Of a stretch of DNA of 64,000 nucleotides, positions 8,007-18,483 are shown one piece after another. Numbering within the stretch: position 1 is the stretch's first letter; every line of letters begins with the position of its first letter. Under the pieces are notes generated by a model, which worked only from the letters and a program-made list of their open reading frames with translations, searched no databases and was not told where the DNA came from. A program made the translations under genes and the position numbers. The stretch covers positions 434,001 to 498,000 of the forward strand of contig OY282354.1 in the NCBI GenBank assembly GCA_958295485.1, read 5' to 3'. This DNA comes from an uncultured Gammaproteobacteria bacterium. GTDB taxonomy: Bacteria; Pseudomonadota; Gammaproteobacteria; Eutrophobiales; Eutrophobiaceae.

Positions 8007-10319
8007 TCAGAAATACTTTCGCAGGTTTACCCCGATAGTCCTGGGACGTCCCAGGGTGTCGGTTACCGGTTCAATCCGGTCAGTATCAACGGCTGTCACT
8101 ATACGTTCATCGGAAAGGTTCTTGATGAACAAAGATAATTGCCAGTCTTGATTCTCGAAACCGAGCGAAATATCACTGGTGAAGGATGAAGGCACTTCCG
8201 GGGTTCTGCTGAAATTCCGCGCGCTGGCGTCGGGGTTAAACAAACTCAAGCTCGATCCCCGATATTGAATACTGCCGCGAACAAACCAATTCCAGCCACC
8301 GCCTGACCAGCCGCCGGAAAGAGGCGCTGTATAATCCGCGCCCGCGCTAAAAATCCACTTCGGCACGTTAGGGATTCTGTCGCCGTCCCTGCCGAACAGG
8401 CCGACACCCAGATTATTCGGGTTGCTTGTCAGCTCGCCATCAGTATAGGAAGCGTTCAAATAACCGGAAAGAAATTCGGTCAAGGCCGCCTGGATTTCCA
8501 GCTCGCCCCCCAAAATTTCTGCGTCCCCTGAATTATCGACAAACGAAAAGCCGCAAGTCGGCAACAGCACGCTGGTCTGCAAATCTTTCCAATCAATCCT
8601 GTATATGGACCCGTTAACGTACAACCGATTATCCATCCAACTGGTTTTCGCGCCGACCTCATAGCTCCATAGATCGTCAGAATCGTATGCTTCCGGCGTT
8701 GATTCGGTAGCGCCGATCAAAGCCAGGTCTGCCCCGCAAATCCCTGTCGCAACAGGCTCATTGACGCCGCCGATACGAAAGCCCTTACCCGCTGAGGCAT
8801 AGATAAGTACATCCTCGTTAGCTGCATAGGAAAGTCCGAATTTCGGAGTGACCCCCGACTCGCTGGATTCCCCGTCCCGGATGTCGACCCCGCCCTGGAC
8901 CAGGCCGGCAAATCGTATATCCGCGGTTTGCTCCCAGTCAAACCAACGTAGTCCTATCATTGCTTCCCATCGATCCAGGAACTGATAAGACGCCTCGCCA
9001 AACACCGCGATTTGTTCTTGCTTGATAGTGTTGTCGCCAGCAAATATAGCATCGGGCGGGGCGCCGAATACAACAGCGTTGGGTGGGGGGAAGATCGAAT
9101 CTGAGCCGGGAATGAAGCCCCGTTGATTAAACGTCTTCTTCTGGTCCGAATAAAAAACACCCAGCGTATAGCCCAAAGGCCCGCCATCCGTATTCGAAAT
9201 ACGTATCTCCTGGCTGAAGTCTTCAATTTCTGAGCGGTTTTCAAAGTCGGAAACCGGCGGCTCCAAACCATTCCTCGCGAAAAAAAGCGGGAAAGGAGTC
9301 AACGCGCGGATACGGATAGTGCCATCGAGCTGGTTAAAGAAATCCCTGTCCAGATACGAGGTAGAGGAGACGATTTCGTGGTTATCCAAAGAATAGGTTA
9401 TTAACCCGTTCAGCAGGGTTATATCATCGTCGAAGGTGTCATCCACTACCTTGAATGTTTCGTAATTATCAGTAATCTCGACCCCAACTGCGTTTGTCAA
9501 GTAGTCCTGACCAGGCCTGAACATATCGGGACGGCCATCCGCTTCAAGGTTCTGGATATGGACGGTGCCTCTCAGCGACAACCGATCGTTAGCTTGCCAA
9601 AGAAGCGACACGCGGCCACCGACGGATTGCTCGTCGTTGTAGTCCTCGTCACCGGTGGCGAGATTATCGATAAATCCACTGTCGGAAATGTTGTAGACGA
9701 CAGCGCGAATAGCGGCAGAGTCACTCAGGGGGACATTTACCATAAATTTCTCTGAGTGATTTTCCCCACCACGTTTCGTTGTCGATACCGTAACATCAGC
9801 TTTTGCGTCAAACGCTTCGGGATCAGGTTCATTAGTAATTATGCGTATTGCCCCCGACATGGAACTGGCGCCATAGAGCGTCCCTTGCGGACCTTTTAGA
9901 ACCTCTATGCGGTTAATATCGAATAATCCGAGGTCCGGATTAAACGCATTTGCGGTAACAGGGGTCTCGTCTATATACAATCCGGCTGTAGAACGATCCT
10001 GGGGCTGTGCATGGGTAACGCGTCCGGTTGTTACGCCGCGGATAATAATCTGCGTCTGACCCCCTCCCTGATTAATAGCGGATAAACTGGATATCCTGGC
10101 GTAATAATCGTCAAAGCCCTCAGCAAAGGAGTCTTCCAGCGCATCCGCGGACAATGCCTGAACGCTGCCGGAAATATCCTGTAAATTTACGGCGCCACGT
10201 TTTTGAGCGGTAACCAGTATCTCCTCGAGAACCTGGGCGCTTGCGCCCGTTGCCAGGGACAACGATAACGATAAAAGCAAGACGCCTGGTAAAATTTTCG
10301 AAAAGGAACTTTTCCTCAT
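8007..10319 (-). CDS. TonB-dependent outer-membrane receptor
   Basis: A complete 770-residue receptor. The signal peptide is residues 1 to about 28 (ending GASA before QVLEE). The TonB-box-like segment EEILVTAQKR follows at once. The plug domain contains IIIRGVTTGR and the conserved IEVLKGPQGTLYGASSMSGA. The barrel ends in a C-terminal aromatic residue (INLRKYF). This type, with an ILVTAQKR box, is often used for carbon sources or natural products rather than classical siderophores. It is the first gene of the unit leading into the MBL-fold hydrolase and is divergent from the LuxR regulator, which may control it. Confidence 0.88.
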   Translation of the reverse strand: MRKSSFSKILPGVLLLSLSLSLATGASAQVLEEILVTAQKRGAVNLQDISGSVQALSADALEDSFAEGFDDYYARISSLSAINQGGGQTQIIIRGVTTGRVTHAQPQDRSTAGLYIDETPVTANAFNPDLGLFDINRIEVLKGPQGTLYGASSMSGAIRIITNEPDPEAFDAKADVTVSTTKRGGENHSEKFMVNVPLSDSAAIRAVVYNISDSGFIDNLATGDEDYNDEQSVGGRVSLLWQANDRLSLRGTVHIQNLEADGRPDMFRPGQDYLTNAVGVEITDNYETFKVVDDTFDDDITLLNGLITYSLDNHEIVSSTSYLDRDFFNQLDGTIRIRALTPFPLFFARNGLEPPVSDFENRSEIEDFSQEIRISNTDGGPLGYTLGVFYSDQKKTFNQRGFIPGSDSIFPPPNAVVFGAPPDAIFAGDNTIKQEQIAVFGEASYQFLDRWEAMIGLRWFDWEQTADIRFAGLVQGGVDIRDGESSESGVTPKFGLSYAANEDVLIYASAGKGFRIGGVNEPVATGICGADLALIGATESTPEAYDSDDLWSYEVGAKTSWMDNRLYVNGSIYRIDWKDLQTSVLLPTCGFSFVDNSGDAEILGGELEIQAALTEFLSGYLNASYTDGELTSNPNNLGVGLFGRDGDRIPNVPKWIFSAGADYTAPLSGGWSGGGWNWFVRGSIQYRGSSLSLFNPDASARNFSRTPEVPSSFTSDISLGFENQDWQLSLFIKNLSDERIVTAVDTDRIEPVTDTLGRPRTIGVNLRKYF

Positions 10320-10588
10320 TTTAAGCTACCTCTGGATGACTAAACAGTTGGCTGAATTTATATTTCTGTATAAGGCTGACAAAAAGCTGATTATGACATT
10401 TACGCCTGTTTCATAGATTATAATAAAATACGGGTCAAAATATTAGGCGAAACGGCATATTTTTTACTGCATTGGGTTGGAACCTGATCTGTCGGCCGCA
10501 ACACAGCAACACAGCACACAACGGCGAAAGGTGTGTAGGGGTAGATTAGGCCATGACCCGAGAAAATTAAAGAGCGGATTCCCAGGCG
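10320..10588. other. Divergent intergenic region between TonB receptor and LuxR regulator
   Basis: This 269-base AT-rich region must hold promoters for both divergent genes. A consensus-like TATAAT occurs at 10419-10424 on the plus strand, without a convincing -35 element. The short direct repeat CAACACAGCAACACAGCA lies near 10499-10517 and could be part of a regulator site. No small gene was seen. Confidence 0.35.
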
Positions 10589-13336
10589 ATGTCAGACAAT
10601 ATTAAACTTATACCCTGGCTTTTACGATCAAAAGTATCTCCCCCTCGCAGACGAGTGGAGACGTTATCACGCCCGAATCTATTGGCCAAACTCGAATCAA
10701 CGCCATCCGGAGGCTTGGTTATCGTTCATGCGCCGGCGGGATATGGCAAGAGCACTTTGCTGGCCGAGTGGCGAGAGAAATTATTGCAACGAGGAGACAG
10801 GTGCGTTTGGGTGAGCCTGGATGAAAATGAAGATATTGAGTCCATATTGGCGCATCTCGCCTTTGCTTTGCATTTAAGGGGCGTGGATGTTTCGGATTCA
10901 GGATTACTTGAATCTGACGTCCAGCAAGGGCGAACCTCTATGCATGCACTACAAATATTGCTGCAGGATATCCAAAACTCAACGGACTCGCATATTGTAA
11001 TTCTGGATGATCTGGAGAGGTTGTCTGAGGTAGTCATGCATTCCCTTCTCGGCCCCTTATTGCGTTGGGCCCCGGAAAACCTGACCGTAGCGATTTCAAG
11101 TCGACAGCGTCCCCCCATTGATATCGCTGATTTCACGATACGCGGCCTGTTGACGGAAATAAAAGTGGATGACCTGAAATTCAATGGCAATGAAATCAGA
11201 AAGCTGATTGGCGACAAAGAAAATCGCGACCTGGAGGAAATCGAGCGATGCACAGAGGGTTGGCCGGCCTTGATCAAACTGATCAGTGTCGGGACTGGAA
11301 ATATTCGACTGCAATGGAGTTCAGTGGAAAGCGACATATTTACCGAATATCTCGATGCCAACATATTAGCTCAGATATCTGCAAGCCAGTTGATGTTACT
11401 ACTGGAAACTTCGATTTTCGATGAAATTCCGACGGCTTTTTTCAGCGAGCGTTACGGACATCAACATTTCTTGAAGCTCCTTCATGAGCCATACGATTTG
11501 CAGGATCTGTTTTCACCCATTGAAGGGGAAATAAATAGTTGGCGAATCCACCCGCTACTGCGTGAACATCTGCGAATCCGCTTGCGTGAAGAGTTTCCGG
11601 ATAAAGTAAATGACCTGTATCCATCCGCCGCCCAGTGGTTAACCAGGCAAGGACATGTCCTTATGGCCGTACGCCTGGCTACGGCTATCTGCGATCTCGA
11701 GCTTGTCGAGAATATATTGCTCGATGCCGGCGCGCCCATATCATTGTGGTTTCAAGGAATAAGCTATCTAAGCAGGGTTAACAAGCTGATATGTAATATT
11801 CCCGACGCCAGGGTTCCCGAGAACGATGTCCCGCTCATTGTATTAACAGATATTATTACTAAAACTAAAGCGGGACACGTCGGGGAAGCGCGTATCCGGT
11901 TTGATGAAGCAGTCAGGCAAGGGGCATTTGCTATCGCCTCTAATGCAGCCGGCCCACAAAATGAAAAACAACAACTGGTGGGGTTCTCGACGACCATTAT
12001 CCGGGCCACGCTTGATATATACAGCTATACGCCTCTCGATTCTGAAGTCATCGATATTCTCAAGTCATACGAACAGAACCCTGTGGCTTCAACACCGCAT
12101 TTGCAGGGAGGGATCTGGAATCTCGATGCATTATTGGCCAATGAACAATCCTGCTTTGAACGGGTACTGGAAAGCGGGAAAAAGGCAATGGTCAAATTTC
12201 AAGCAGAGCAATCACGCTTTGGCGATGCACATGTAGCCTTTCATATCGCCGCTGCCAATATCGTACTGGGCCGGGCTAAAGAAGCAGATATCGTATTAGG
12301 ACGGGCAAAGGTAATTATTAAAAACAATCTGCCCGACGACAGGGAATTGCAAATGATATTACTGTGCCTGCAAGGTGAATTGCAATTCGAAACCAATCCC
12401 TTGAGATATACCAATATCGAATTATTTCATGCCACCTTTATCAAGACATTTGAGACGCTCAACTATTGCATCGACTTTTTCCTGGCCGGGCTATTGCAGA
12501 TAGTGGATCGCTATTTAGTGGCAAACAAGCCGGAGGCGAGTCAGGCCTTTTTAGACGAATGTCATGCTATCGCTGAAAGAAAGAATGCCTGGCATGTCGT
12601 ACGCTATATAAAGTTGCTAAGAATAATGATTCTGGCCAGAACGGGGAATAAGGTCGGCGCACTCAATATCTACAGGGATATTGAATCACATGGCTATGAA
12701 TCGCATGCTATGTGGAGAGAAGTCGAAGCCTTCGCTGAAACAGTCTCAATACTGGCGGAAAAGACATCAAACTATGCTTCAAAGGTAGTTGATGACGGAT
12801 TAAGGCTCGCCGAACAATCCGGTAACAACAGGATGTTGCTACGGCTATTAGCGGTTGAGTGTCATCGGTTAGCGCGATTTGGTGAAGATGCGGCTGCCTG
12901 CGATTTACTGGAAAGATTGGCGGCGCTCAGTATTCAATGCGGATATTTTCGCGCGATGACTGTCAATGCCGAGGCAATATGTTCGCTAATAAAAATCTAT
13001 GAAAAACTAAAAGAAAAACCTGTTCCACATCGGAAAGAAATATTGTCGAATATCGGTGTCATCGAAGCAAGCAAAGATACCTTTACCATGGAGGGTGAAG
13101 CCCAGCATTTTACCCCTGCCGAGCTAAGGGTTTTAGCCGAACTTGCAAGCGGGCACAGCGACAAGGTCATTGCGCGGGATCTTGACGTCAGCCCAAATAC
13201 CATCCACTTTCACTTAAAGAACATTTATCGCAAATTAGGCGCAACCAGCCGCGCTGAGGCCATCAATATTGCCAGAAAAGGCGGCATTATCAACAATACT
13301 ACCCATTCTGGTAGGATTGCCTCTTCTGAATCGTAA
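10589..13336 (+). CDS. MalT-type LuxR family transcriptional regulator (LAL family)
   Basis: A 915-residue regulator with the MalT/LAL architecture. Walker A APAGYGKST is at 48-56. HIVILDDLER provides the Walker B. A long helical, TPR-like middle follows, then a C-terminal LuxR helix-turn-helix at about 841-900 (FTPAELRVLAELASGHSDK, SPNTIHFHLKNIYRKL). Such proteins are ATP-binding activators triggered by a small-molecule inducer. Its position between a divergent TonB receptor unit and the HyuA/DUF917/receptor/permease genes suggests it controls one or both. The inducer is unknown. Confidence 0.85.
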   Translation: MSDNIKLIPWLLRSKVSPPRRRVETLSRPNLLAKLESTPSGGLVIVHAPAGYGKSTLLAEWREKLLQRGDRCVWVSLDENEDIESILAHLAFALHLRGVDVSDSGLLESDVQQGRTSMHALQILLQDIQNSTDSHIVILDDLERLSEVVMHSLLGPLLRWAPENLTVAISSRQRPPIDIADFTIRGLLTEIKVDDLKFNGNEIRKLIGDKENRDLEEIERCTEGWPALIKLISVGTGNIRLQWSSVESDIFTEYLDANILAQISASQLMLLLETSIFDEIPTAFFSERYGHQHFLKLLHEPYDLQDLFSPIEGEINSWRIHPLLREHLRIRLREEFPDKVNDLYPSAAQWLTRQGHVLMAVRLATAICDLELVENILLDAGAPISLWFQGISYLSRVNKLICNIPDARVPENDVPLIVLTDIITKTKAGHVGEARIRFDEAVRQGAFAIASNAAGPQNEKQQLVGFSTTIIRATLDIYSYTPLDSEVIDILKSYEQNPVASTPHLQGGIWNLDALLANEQSCFERVLESGKKAMVKFQAEQSRFGDAHVAFHIAAANIVLGRAKEADIVLGRAKVIIKNNLPDDRELQMILLCLQGELQFETNPLRYTNIELFHATFIKTFETLNYCIDFFLAGLLQIVDRYLVANKPEASQAFLDECHAIAERKNAWHVVRYIKLLRIMILARTGNKVGALNIYRDIESHGYESHAMWREVEAFAETVSILAEKTSNYASKVVDDGLRLAEQSGNNRMLLRLLAVECHRLARFGEDAAACDLLERLAALSIQCGYFRAMTVNAEAICSLIKIYEKLKEKPVPHRKEILSNIGVIEASKDTFTMEGEAQHFTPAELRVLAELASGHSDKVIARDLDVSPNTIHFHLKNIYRKLGATSRAEAINIARKGGIINNTTHSGRIASSES

Positions 13337-13444
13337 CGCTATCCCCCCTGATTTAGTTCGGTTTCCTACCTTCCGGGGGCATTTTTTTCCTGTATTCTTA
13401 CTGATTAACTAACCCCTGACAGAAAATCCGGAGGAAAGCAGCCT

Positions 13445-14986
13445 ATGCGTTTGGGCATTGATGTCGGCGGAACGAATACCGATGCTGTGATTGTCGATAA
13501 TCGTAATGTGCGGGGCGCGATCAAACGCCCGACTACGACTGAGCCCGGGGAGGGTATCGTCGATGCCGTTAACCGGGTACTTGCTAAAGCCAATATCCCG
13601 GCCGCGCAAATTAAAGCCGTCATGCTCGGTACAACGCATTTCACCAATGCATTCGTCCAGCGTACGCAGTTAAATCCCGTTGGCATTATTCGGCTGGCGC
13701 TACCCGCTTCCAGGTCTTTGACGCCAATGATTGACTGGCCGGAAGACATCCTTTCGAACATAGGCGGAGCCGTTGCTCTGGTAGCAGGTGGTCACGAATA
13801 CGACGGTCAACCCATCGCTCAATTAGATGAGCGGGCGATTATCGAAGCGGCCACCAGGTTTTATGATAACGGGATCACCAGTATTGCCATCACGGGGATA
13901 TTTTCACCTGTTATCAACGAGGGCGAGAAACGCGCAGAGGAATTGGTTCGTCGCGTTATACCGGATGCCAAAATCACACTTTCATCCGATTTAGGACGCA
14001 TAGGATTAATCGAACGGGAAAACGCCACCATTATGAATGCCAGTTTAATTTCACTGGCAGAGTCAACGGTAGCGTCTTTTCAGGCGGCGCTCCGGAATAT
14101 AGGCATATCGGCGCCTTTTTACATCTCTCAAAACGATGGCACCTTGATGCAAATCGATCGACTGGCCGAGCTTCCGGTTTTGACCTTTTCCTCCGGCCCC
14201 ACCAACAGCATTCGCGGCGCGGCGTTTTTATCGGGCCTCAATAACGCCATCGTTGCCGATATTGGCGGTACTACCACGGACATCGGCATGTTGAAAAATG
14301 GATTCCCAAGAGAGTCGGCGATGATATCCAACATTGGTGGAATACGAACCAACTTTCGCATGCCGGATATTTTCTCCATCGGTTTGGGGGGGGGCAGTCT
14401 TGTTTCGACCAATGAAGGGCTGGCGGTAGGACCTCAATCCGTGGGTTATGAATTGACATCAAAAGCCTTGGTATTTGGTGGCGACGTCCTCACCGCCACC
14501 GATGTTGCCGTGGCCGGCGGTTATGCACAGATAGGTGATGCAACCAGGGTTAAAAACCTGGATGCAAAACTAATCGATGCTGCAGTACAGGAAATACACC
14601 GTTTATTGGAAATCAACATAGAACGCATGAAAACGGATTCTTCTCTTATGCCCTTGGTGCTGGTCGGCGGTGGAAGTATTTTAATAGATAAGCCCCTGGC
14701 CGGAGTGAGTGAAGTCGTGCAGCCTGAATTTGCCGGCGCGGCCAATGCGGTAGGCGCCTCAATCGCGAAAGTCGGCGGCGAAGTGGACAAAGTTGTTGTC
14801 TTGCCTGCTGAGACGCGTGAATCAGTATTGGAAGCGTTATACGCCGATGCTTGTCACCAGGTTGAAATGGCGGGCGCGGTGAATTCCAGTATCGAAGTCG
14901 CGGATGTTGAAATTGTTCCTGTACCTTATATTCCAGGAAATATTACACGTGTTCGCGTCAAGGCGATCGGTGATTTAAGTATATGA
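13445..14986 (+). CDS. Short hydantoinase/oxoprolinase family protein (HyuA-like)
   Basis: A 513-residue member of the hydantoinase/oxoprolinase superfamily, shorter than classical HyuA (about 690). The ASKHA-type ATP-binding motifs are visible: GIDVGGTNTDAVIVD at the N-terminus, VADIGGTTTDIGML in the middle and GLGGGSLV afterwards. An excellent ribosome site (GGAGGA) precedes ATG 13445. The next gene, encoding a DUF917 protein, starts within 20 bases; this pair is a known conserved neighbourhood. The reaction is not established. ATP-dependent opening of a cyclic amide or carboxylation of a related substrate is the family expectation. Confidence 0.8.
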   Translation: MRLGIDVGGTNTDAVIVDNRNVRGAIKRPTTTEPGEGIVDAVNRVLAKANIPAAQIKAVMLGTTHFTNAFVQRTQLNPVGIIRLALPASRSLTPMIDWPEDILSNIGGAVALVAGGHEYDGQPIAQLDERAIIEAATRFYDNGITSIAITGIFSPVINEGEKRAEELVRRVIPDAKITLSSDLGRIGLIERENATIMNASLISLAESTVASFQAALRNIGISAPFYISQNDGTLMQIDRLAELPVLTFSSGPTNSIRGAAFLSGLNNAIVADIGGTTTDIGMLKNGFPRESAMISNIGGIRTNFRMPDIFSIGLGGGSLVSTNEGLAVGPQSVGYELTSKALVFGGDVLTATDVAVAGGYAQIGDATRVKNLDAKLIDAAVQEIHRLLEINIERMKTDSSLMPLVLVGGGSILIDKPLAGVSEVVQPEFAGAANAVGASIAKVGGEVDKVVVLPAETRESVLEALYADACHQVEMAGAVNSSIEVADVEIVPVPYIPGNITRVRVKAIGDLSI

Positions 14987-15002
14987 GCGAGTGCAAATAC
15001 TA

Positions 15003-16148
15003 ATGGAATCAGCCTGCATGAAAAATGATCTGCCGCCTGGATTAGTATCCGCCGCCGCCGAAACTTTGGCGATAGACGATATAATGGATATCGCAACCGG
15101 CGCGGCATTTCTCGGCGCCGGCGGCGGCGGCGATCCCTATATCGGCTACCTGTTGTCCAAAGGCTCCATTCTCGAATTCGGCGCGCCCCGGATTGTTTCG
15201 CCGGACGAACTCGATGACGATGACACGGTTGTTTCCAGCGCCATGATTGGGGCGCCGACTGTCGGAACCGAGAAAGCCATTTCCGGGGATGATGCCGTAA
15301 AAGCAATCGAATTGGTGGAAGAAAAAATTGGCCGAAAAGTTGATGCCATTATTTCGGGAGAGATTGGCGGTCTTAACTCGCTACTCCCCGTGATCACAGC
15401 CTGCCGAATGGGTTTGCCCGTCGTGGATGGCGATGGTTCCGGCCGCGCCGTACCGGGGATTAACATGACCGTTTGGTATGCGGCCGGCGTACCCGTTGGG
15501 CCCGTCATTTTGGTAAATGAGCATTTGCACACAGTGGTAATAGAAGCAGACAATGCGCTATCTGCCGAAAAGATCACGCGCGCGGCGATCACCGGAATGG
15601 GTATGTCGGTGATGAGCGCCCTGTACCCAATGACAGGCAAACAGGCTAAGGCGCATTCGGTATCCAATACCATGTCGATTGCCCGCAACATTGGGCAGGC
15701 TATTCGTATACCTTCCGCTCACGGGCCTGTCGTATCATTGATGGAGTGTCTGCGACAGACCCCCCATTATTCAAAATGCGGTGTACTCGCCACGGGAAAA
15801 GTCATCGATTTACAGCGTAATATCGAAGGCGGTTTTATAGTAGGGAAAGTTGTGATTGAGGATGAGCAAAAAAAGATCGCCACATTAACTTTCCAGAATG
15901 AATTCCTCAAGGTGGAAAATAATGGACATTTACTGGCATCCGTACCCGATATCATCAGTATTGTGGATAGTGAAACCGCAGTTCCCATTCCTGCAGAATC
16001 ACTACGTTTTGCCCAGCGCGTCATTGTCATCGGCGCCTCGGCGCCGGCTCAGTTACGCACTCCAAGGGCCCTGGAAAATTGCGGCCCGAAGCCTTTTGGC
16101 ATTAGTGATGAATATATTGAAATTGAAGCATTAAACCATTGGGAATAA
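15003..16148 (+). CDS. DUF917 family protein
   Basis: A protein of about 381 residues with the DUF917 signature near the N-terminus: DIMDIATGAAFLGAGGGGDP. Further family-like blocks are SGEIGGLNSLLPV and DGDGSGRAVPGINMTVWYAAG. The start is uncertain: GTG 14991, ATG 15003 and ATG 15018 are all in frame and none has a strong ribosome site. DUF917 proteins are almost always beside a hydantoinase-like protein, as here, and probably form an enzyme pair with it. No signal peptide or membrane segment, so it is cytosolic. Reaction unknown. Confidence 0.78.
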   Translation: MESACMKNDLPPGLVSAAAETLAIDDIMDIATGAAFLGAGGGGDPYIGYLLSKGSILEFGAPRIVSPDELDDDDTVVSSAMIGAPTVGTEKAISGDDAVKAIELVEEKIGRKVDAIISGEIGGLNSLLPVITACRMGLPVVDGDGSGRAVPGINMTVWYAAGVPVGPVILVNEHLHTVVIEADNALSAEKITRAAITGMGMSVMSALYPMTGKQAKAHSVSNTMSIARNIGQAIRIPSAHGPVVSLMECLRQTPHYSKCGVLATGKVIDLQRNIEGGFIVGKVVIEDEQKKIATLTFQNEFLKVENNGHLLASVPDIISIVDSETAVPIPAESLRFAQRVIVIGASAPAQLRTPRALENCGPKPFGISDEYIEIEALNHWE

Positions 16149-16229
16149 ATCCCGGTGTATTTAATAAATCGAGTTTAGAGGGAGTTAATCGATTTACTTT
16201 TTTAGTTTGATTTTCCGGAGGGTAAAAAA

Positions 16230-18386
16230 ATGAAAATACGTCAATCGGTAATAATTACAACTGTATTAGCAGCCTTGACTTTATCTGGCGTTCAGACAGC
16301 GTTCGCGCAGGCGATCCTGGAAGAAATCATAGTTACTGCGCGGTACCGGCAGGAAAGCCTGCAGGAAATACCTGTCGCCGTGACCGCCTTCGACTCGGCA
16401 ACGATTGAGGCGGCGGGCATCACCGACCTTGATGCCTATGTCAACCTGACACCGAATTTCATCGCCCGCGAGGGCTTTCGTTCGGGAGTCACCTTTCTGA
16501 CGATACGAGGGATCACGACCGGGCAACAGGGATTTGCGCCTGTCACCTATGTGGTCGATGGGGTTAAAGCGCCGGTCCTGGATGCCGTTAATCAAGGGGC
16601 ATTGTTCGATTTGGAAAGGATTGAAGTATTGAAAGGGCCGCAAAGCGCGTTATACGGCGCCGGCGCTATTGCGGGCGCCGTCAACGTCATCACGAAAAAA
16701 CCGAGTGACGAACTTGAAGGTGAAGTACATCTTGGCTACGCGGAAGGCAATGACTTTACCTCCAGGGGATCCGTTTCAGGACCGATCAATGACGTATTAA
16801 GCTATCGTTTATCGGGTTACTATCGCAATTCCGATGGCCTGGTAGATACGCGAACCGGTGATGATCTGGATTTCGAAGAACAGGCAGCGTTCAGGGGCCG
16901 TCTGCTATTTACACCCAATGACGCGCTCAGTATTGATCTTCGGGCCGCTTATTCTGAAATCGATGCCGGCGCGGCGAAACAGGAACGTCTTCCGGACATC
17001 AGCTTTTTAAATACTTTTAACGACCAGACGCAGGCGGAACGTGGCATTCTGGGCGAGGAGAACCGCGATACACTCGATCTTTCCGTCAAAATTGATGTTG
17101 AGCTGCCCTTCGCTACATTAACCTCTATTTCAGGTTATCTGGAAATGGATCAGGACCTGTTTGGCAGCGCCTCCTGGATAAGACCGCCGGCATTAGGAGA
17201 ACCACCTGTGATTGGTTTGTTTGGTCCCATACTGGGTGAAAATGCCGTGGCTCCGGCCATGGGATTCGGCCCGATGGGCCCCACTGGTGATGCGATCGAT
17301 CACTTCCAGCAATTGGTGGATGACATCGAAATATTCACTCAGGATGTACGGCTGACATCCAACGCAGAAGGCAGCTTCAGGTGGGTGGCTGGTTTCGAGT
17401 ATGTCGACAGGGAAATCGTCAACGGTCTTACACTCGGCACTCTCAATCCACAAAACACGTCGTTGAATTTCGTTAACAGATTTGATGAACGCAATGATGA
17501 AATCTGGGGAGCCTATGTGCAGGTCAATTTTGATATTTCTGATAATCTCGAACTAACCCTTTCCGGGCGCTATGATGAGGATGATTTCAGCACACGCCTG
17601 CTCGATCCTGCAACGGGCGCCACTATAAACTCACTGGATGAGAGTGGTAATCCGGCCGAAGAATTGACCGCGAACGATTCAAAATTCCAGCCTAAAGTAA
17701 CCCTGTCTTATGATTGGAACGAGAATTTACATACCTATGTGACCTATTCTGAAGGGTTTCGATTCGGGTTTTTTAATACGGGCAATCTCACCGCCCCGGA
17801 AGAAACAAAAAATTATGAATTCGGTTTCAAAAGCGTCTTGTTTGGCAGCAGCGCAACCTTCAATGGCGCGGTATTTTACATTGAATATTCTAACCAGCAG
17901 CAAACCAATGCCATTGCAACGCCGCCCTTTAGAACTACTACCAATATCCCGCAATCGGATATCCTGGGCCTTGAATTGGAGTCGTCTTTCCGGATCACTG
18001 AAAACCTGCAATTCAGCGCGGGGATCGGATACCTTGATACAGAAATAGACGGCCTCAATATCGAATTGAATGCTGTGCCCGAAGTAACGGCGAACCTTGC
18101 CCTGGATTACGCTCAACCCATTAATGACAGCCTCGAATTTTTCGGTCGTTTTGACTGGCGTCACCAGGGCGAATTCATCCTGAATGGTGGCGCGTTCGAA
18201 ATTCATTCAGTGGATTTTATCAATCTTCGAGCGGGTATTCGTGGCGATAAGTGGTCAGTTACAGGCTTTGTCAAAAATGCTCTCGATGAACAGTATGCGA
18301 CTGAACCGAACAATTTCGGCTTATTTGCCGCCCGTTCTTTCAGTCCGCCGCGTTCCGCCGGCGTCGAGATAGGCTATCGATTCTGA
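16230..18386 (+). CDS. TonB-dependent outer-membrane receptor
   Basis: A complete 718-residue receptor preceded by a strong ribosome site (GGAGGG). The signal peptide covers residues 1-26 (ending TAFA before QAILEE). The TonB-box-like segment is EEIIVTARYRQ. The plug motif FDLERIEVLKGPQSALYGAG is present, and the barrel ends GVEIGYRF with a terminal Phe. It lies between the HyuA/DUF917 pair and an NCS1 permease, so it most likely brings the same substrate across the outer membrane. A strong terminator follows at 18399. Confidence 0.88.
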   Translation: MKIRQSVIITTVLAALTLSGVQTAFAQAILEEIIVTARYRQESLQEIPVAVTAFDSATIEAAGITDLDAYVNLTPNFIAREGFRSGVTFLTIRGITTGQQGFAPVTYVVDGVKAPVLDAVNQGALFDLERIEVLKGPQSALYGAGAIAGAVNVITKKPSDELEGEVHLGYAEGNDFTSRGSVSGPINDVLSYRLSGYYRNSDGLVDTRTGDDLDFEEQAAFRGRLLFTPNDALSIDLRAAYSEIDAGAAKQERLPDISFLNTFNDQTQAERGILGEENRDTLDLSVKIDVELPFATLTSISGYLEMDQDLFGSASWIRPPALGEPPVIGLFGPILGENAVAPAMGFGPMGPTGDAIDHFQQLVDDIEIFTQDVRLTSNAEGSFRWVAGFEYVDREIVNGLTLGTLNPQNTSLNFVNRFDERNDEIWGAYVQVNFDISDNLELTLSGRYDEDDFSTRLLDPATGATINSLDESGNPAEELTANDSKFQPKVTLSYDWNENLHTYVTYSEGFRFGFFNTGNLTAPEETKNYEFGFKSVLFGSSATFNGAVFYIEYSNQQQTNAIATPPFRTTTNIPQSDILGLELESSFRITENLQFSAGIGYLDTEIDGLNIELNAVPEVTANLALDYAQPINDSLEFFGRFDWRHQGEFILNGGAFEIHSVDFINLRAGIRGDKWSVTGFVKNALDEQYATEPNNFGLFAARSFSPPRSAGVEIGYRF

Positions 18387-18398
18387 TTTTCCTCCGCG

Positions 18399-18444
18399 AT
18401 AAACCACCGGGGCGATTCATTACAGTCCCGGTGGTTTATTTCTT
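18399..18444 (+). terminator. Strong intrinsic terminator after the TonB receptor
   Basis: ATAAACCACCGGG at 18399-18411 and CCCGGTGGTTTAT at 18427-18439 form a perfect 13-bp stem with a 15-base loop, followed by TTCTT. It ends the HyuA/DUF917/receptor transcript. Readthrough or a new promoter is needed for the permease gene. Confidence 0.75.
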
Positions 18445-18483
18445 ATCGTCAGTCACATAACCCGCCAGGAATTGTTATCCCCG

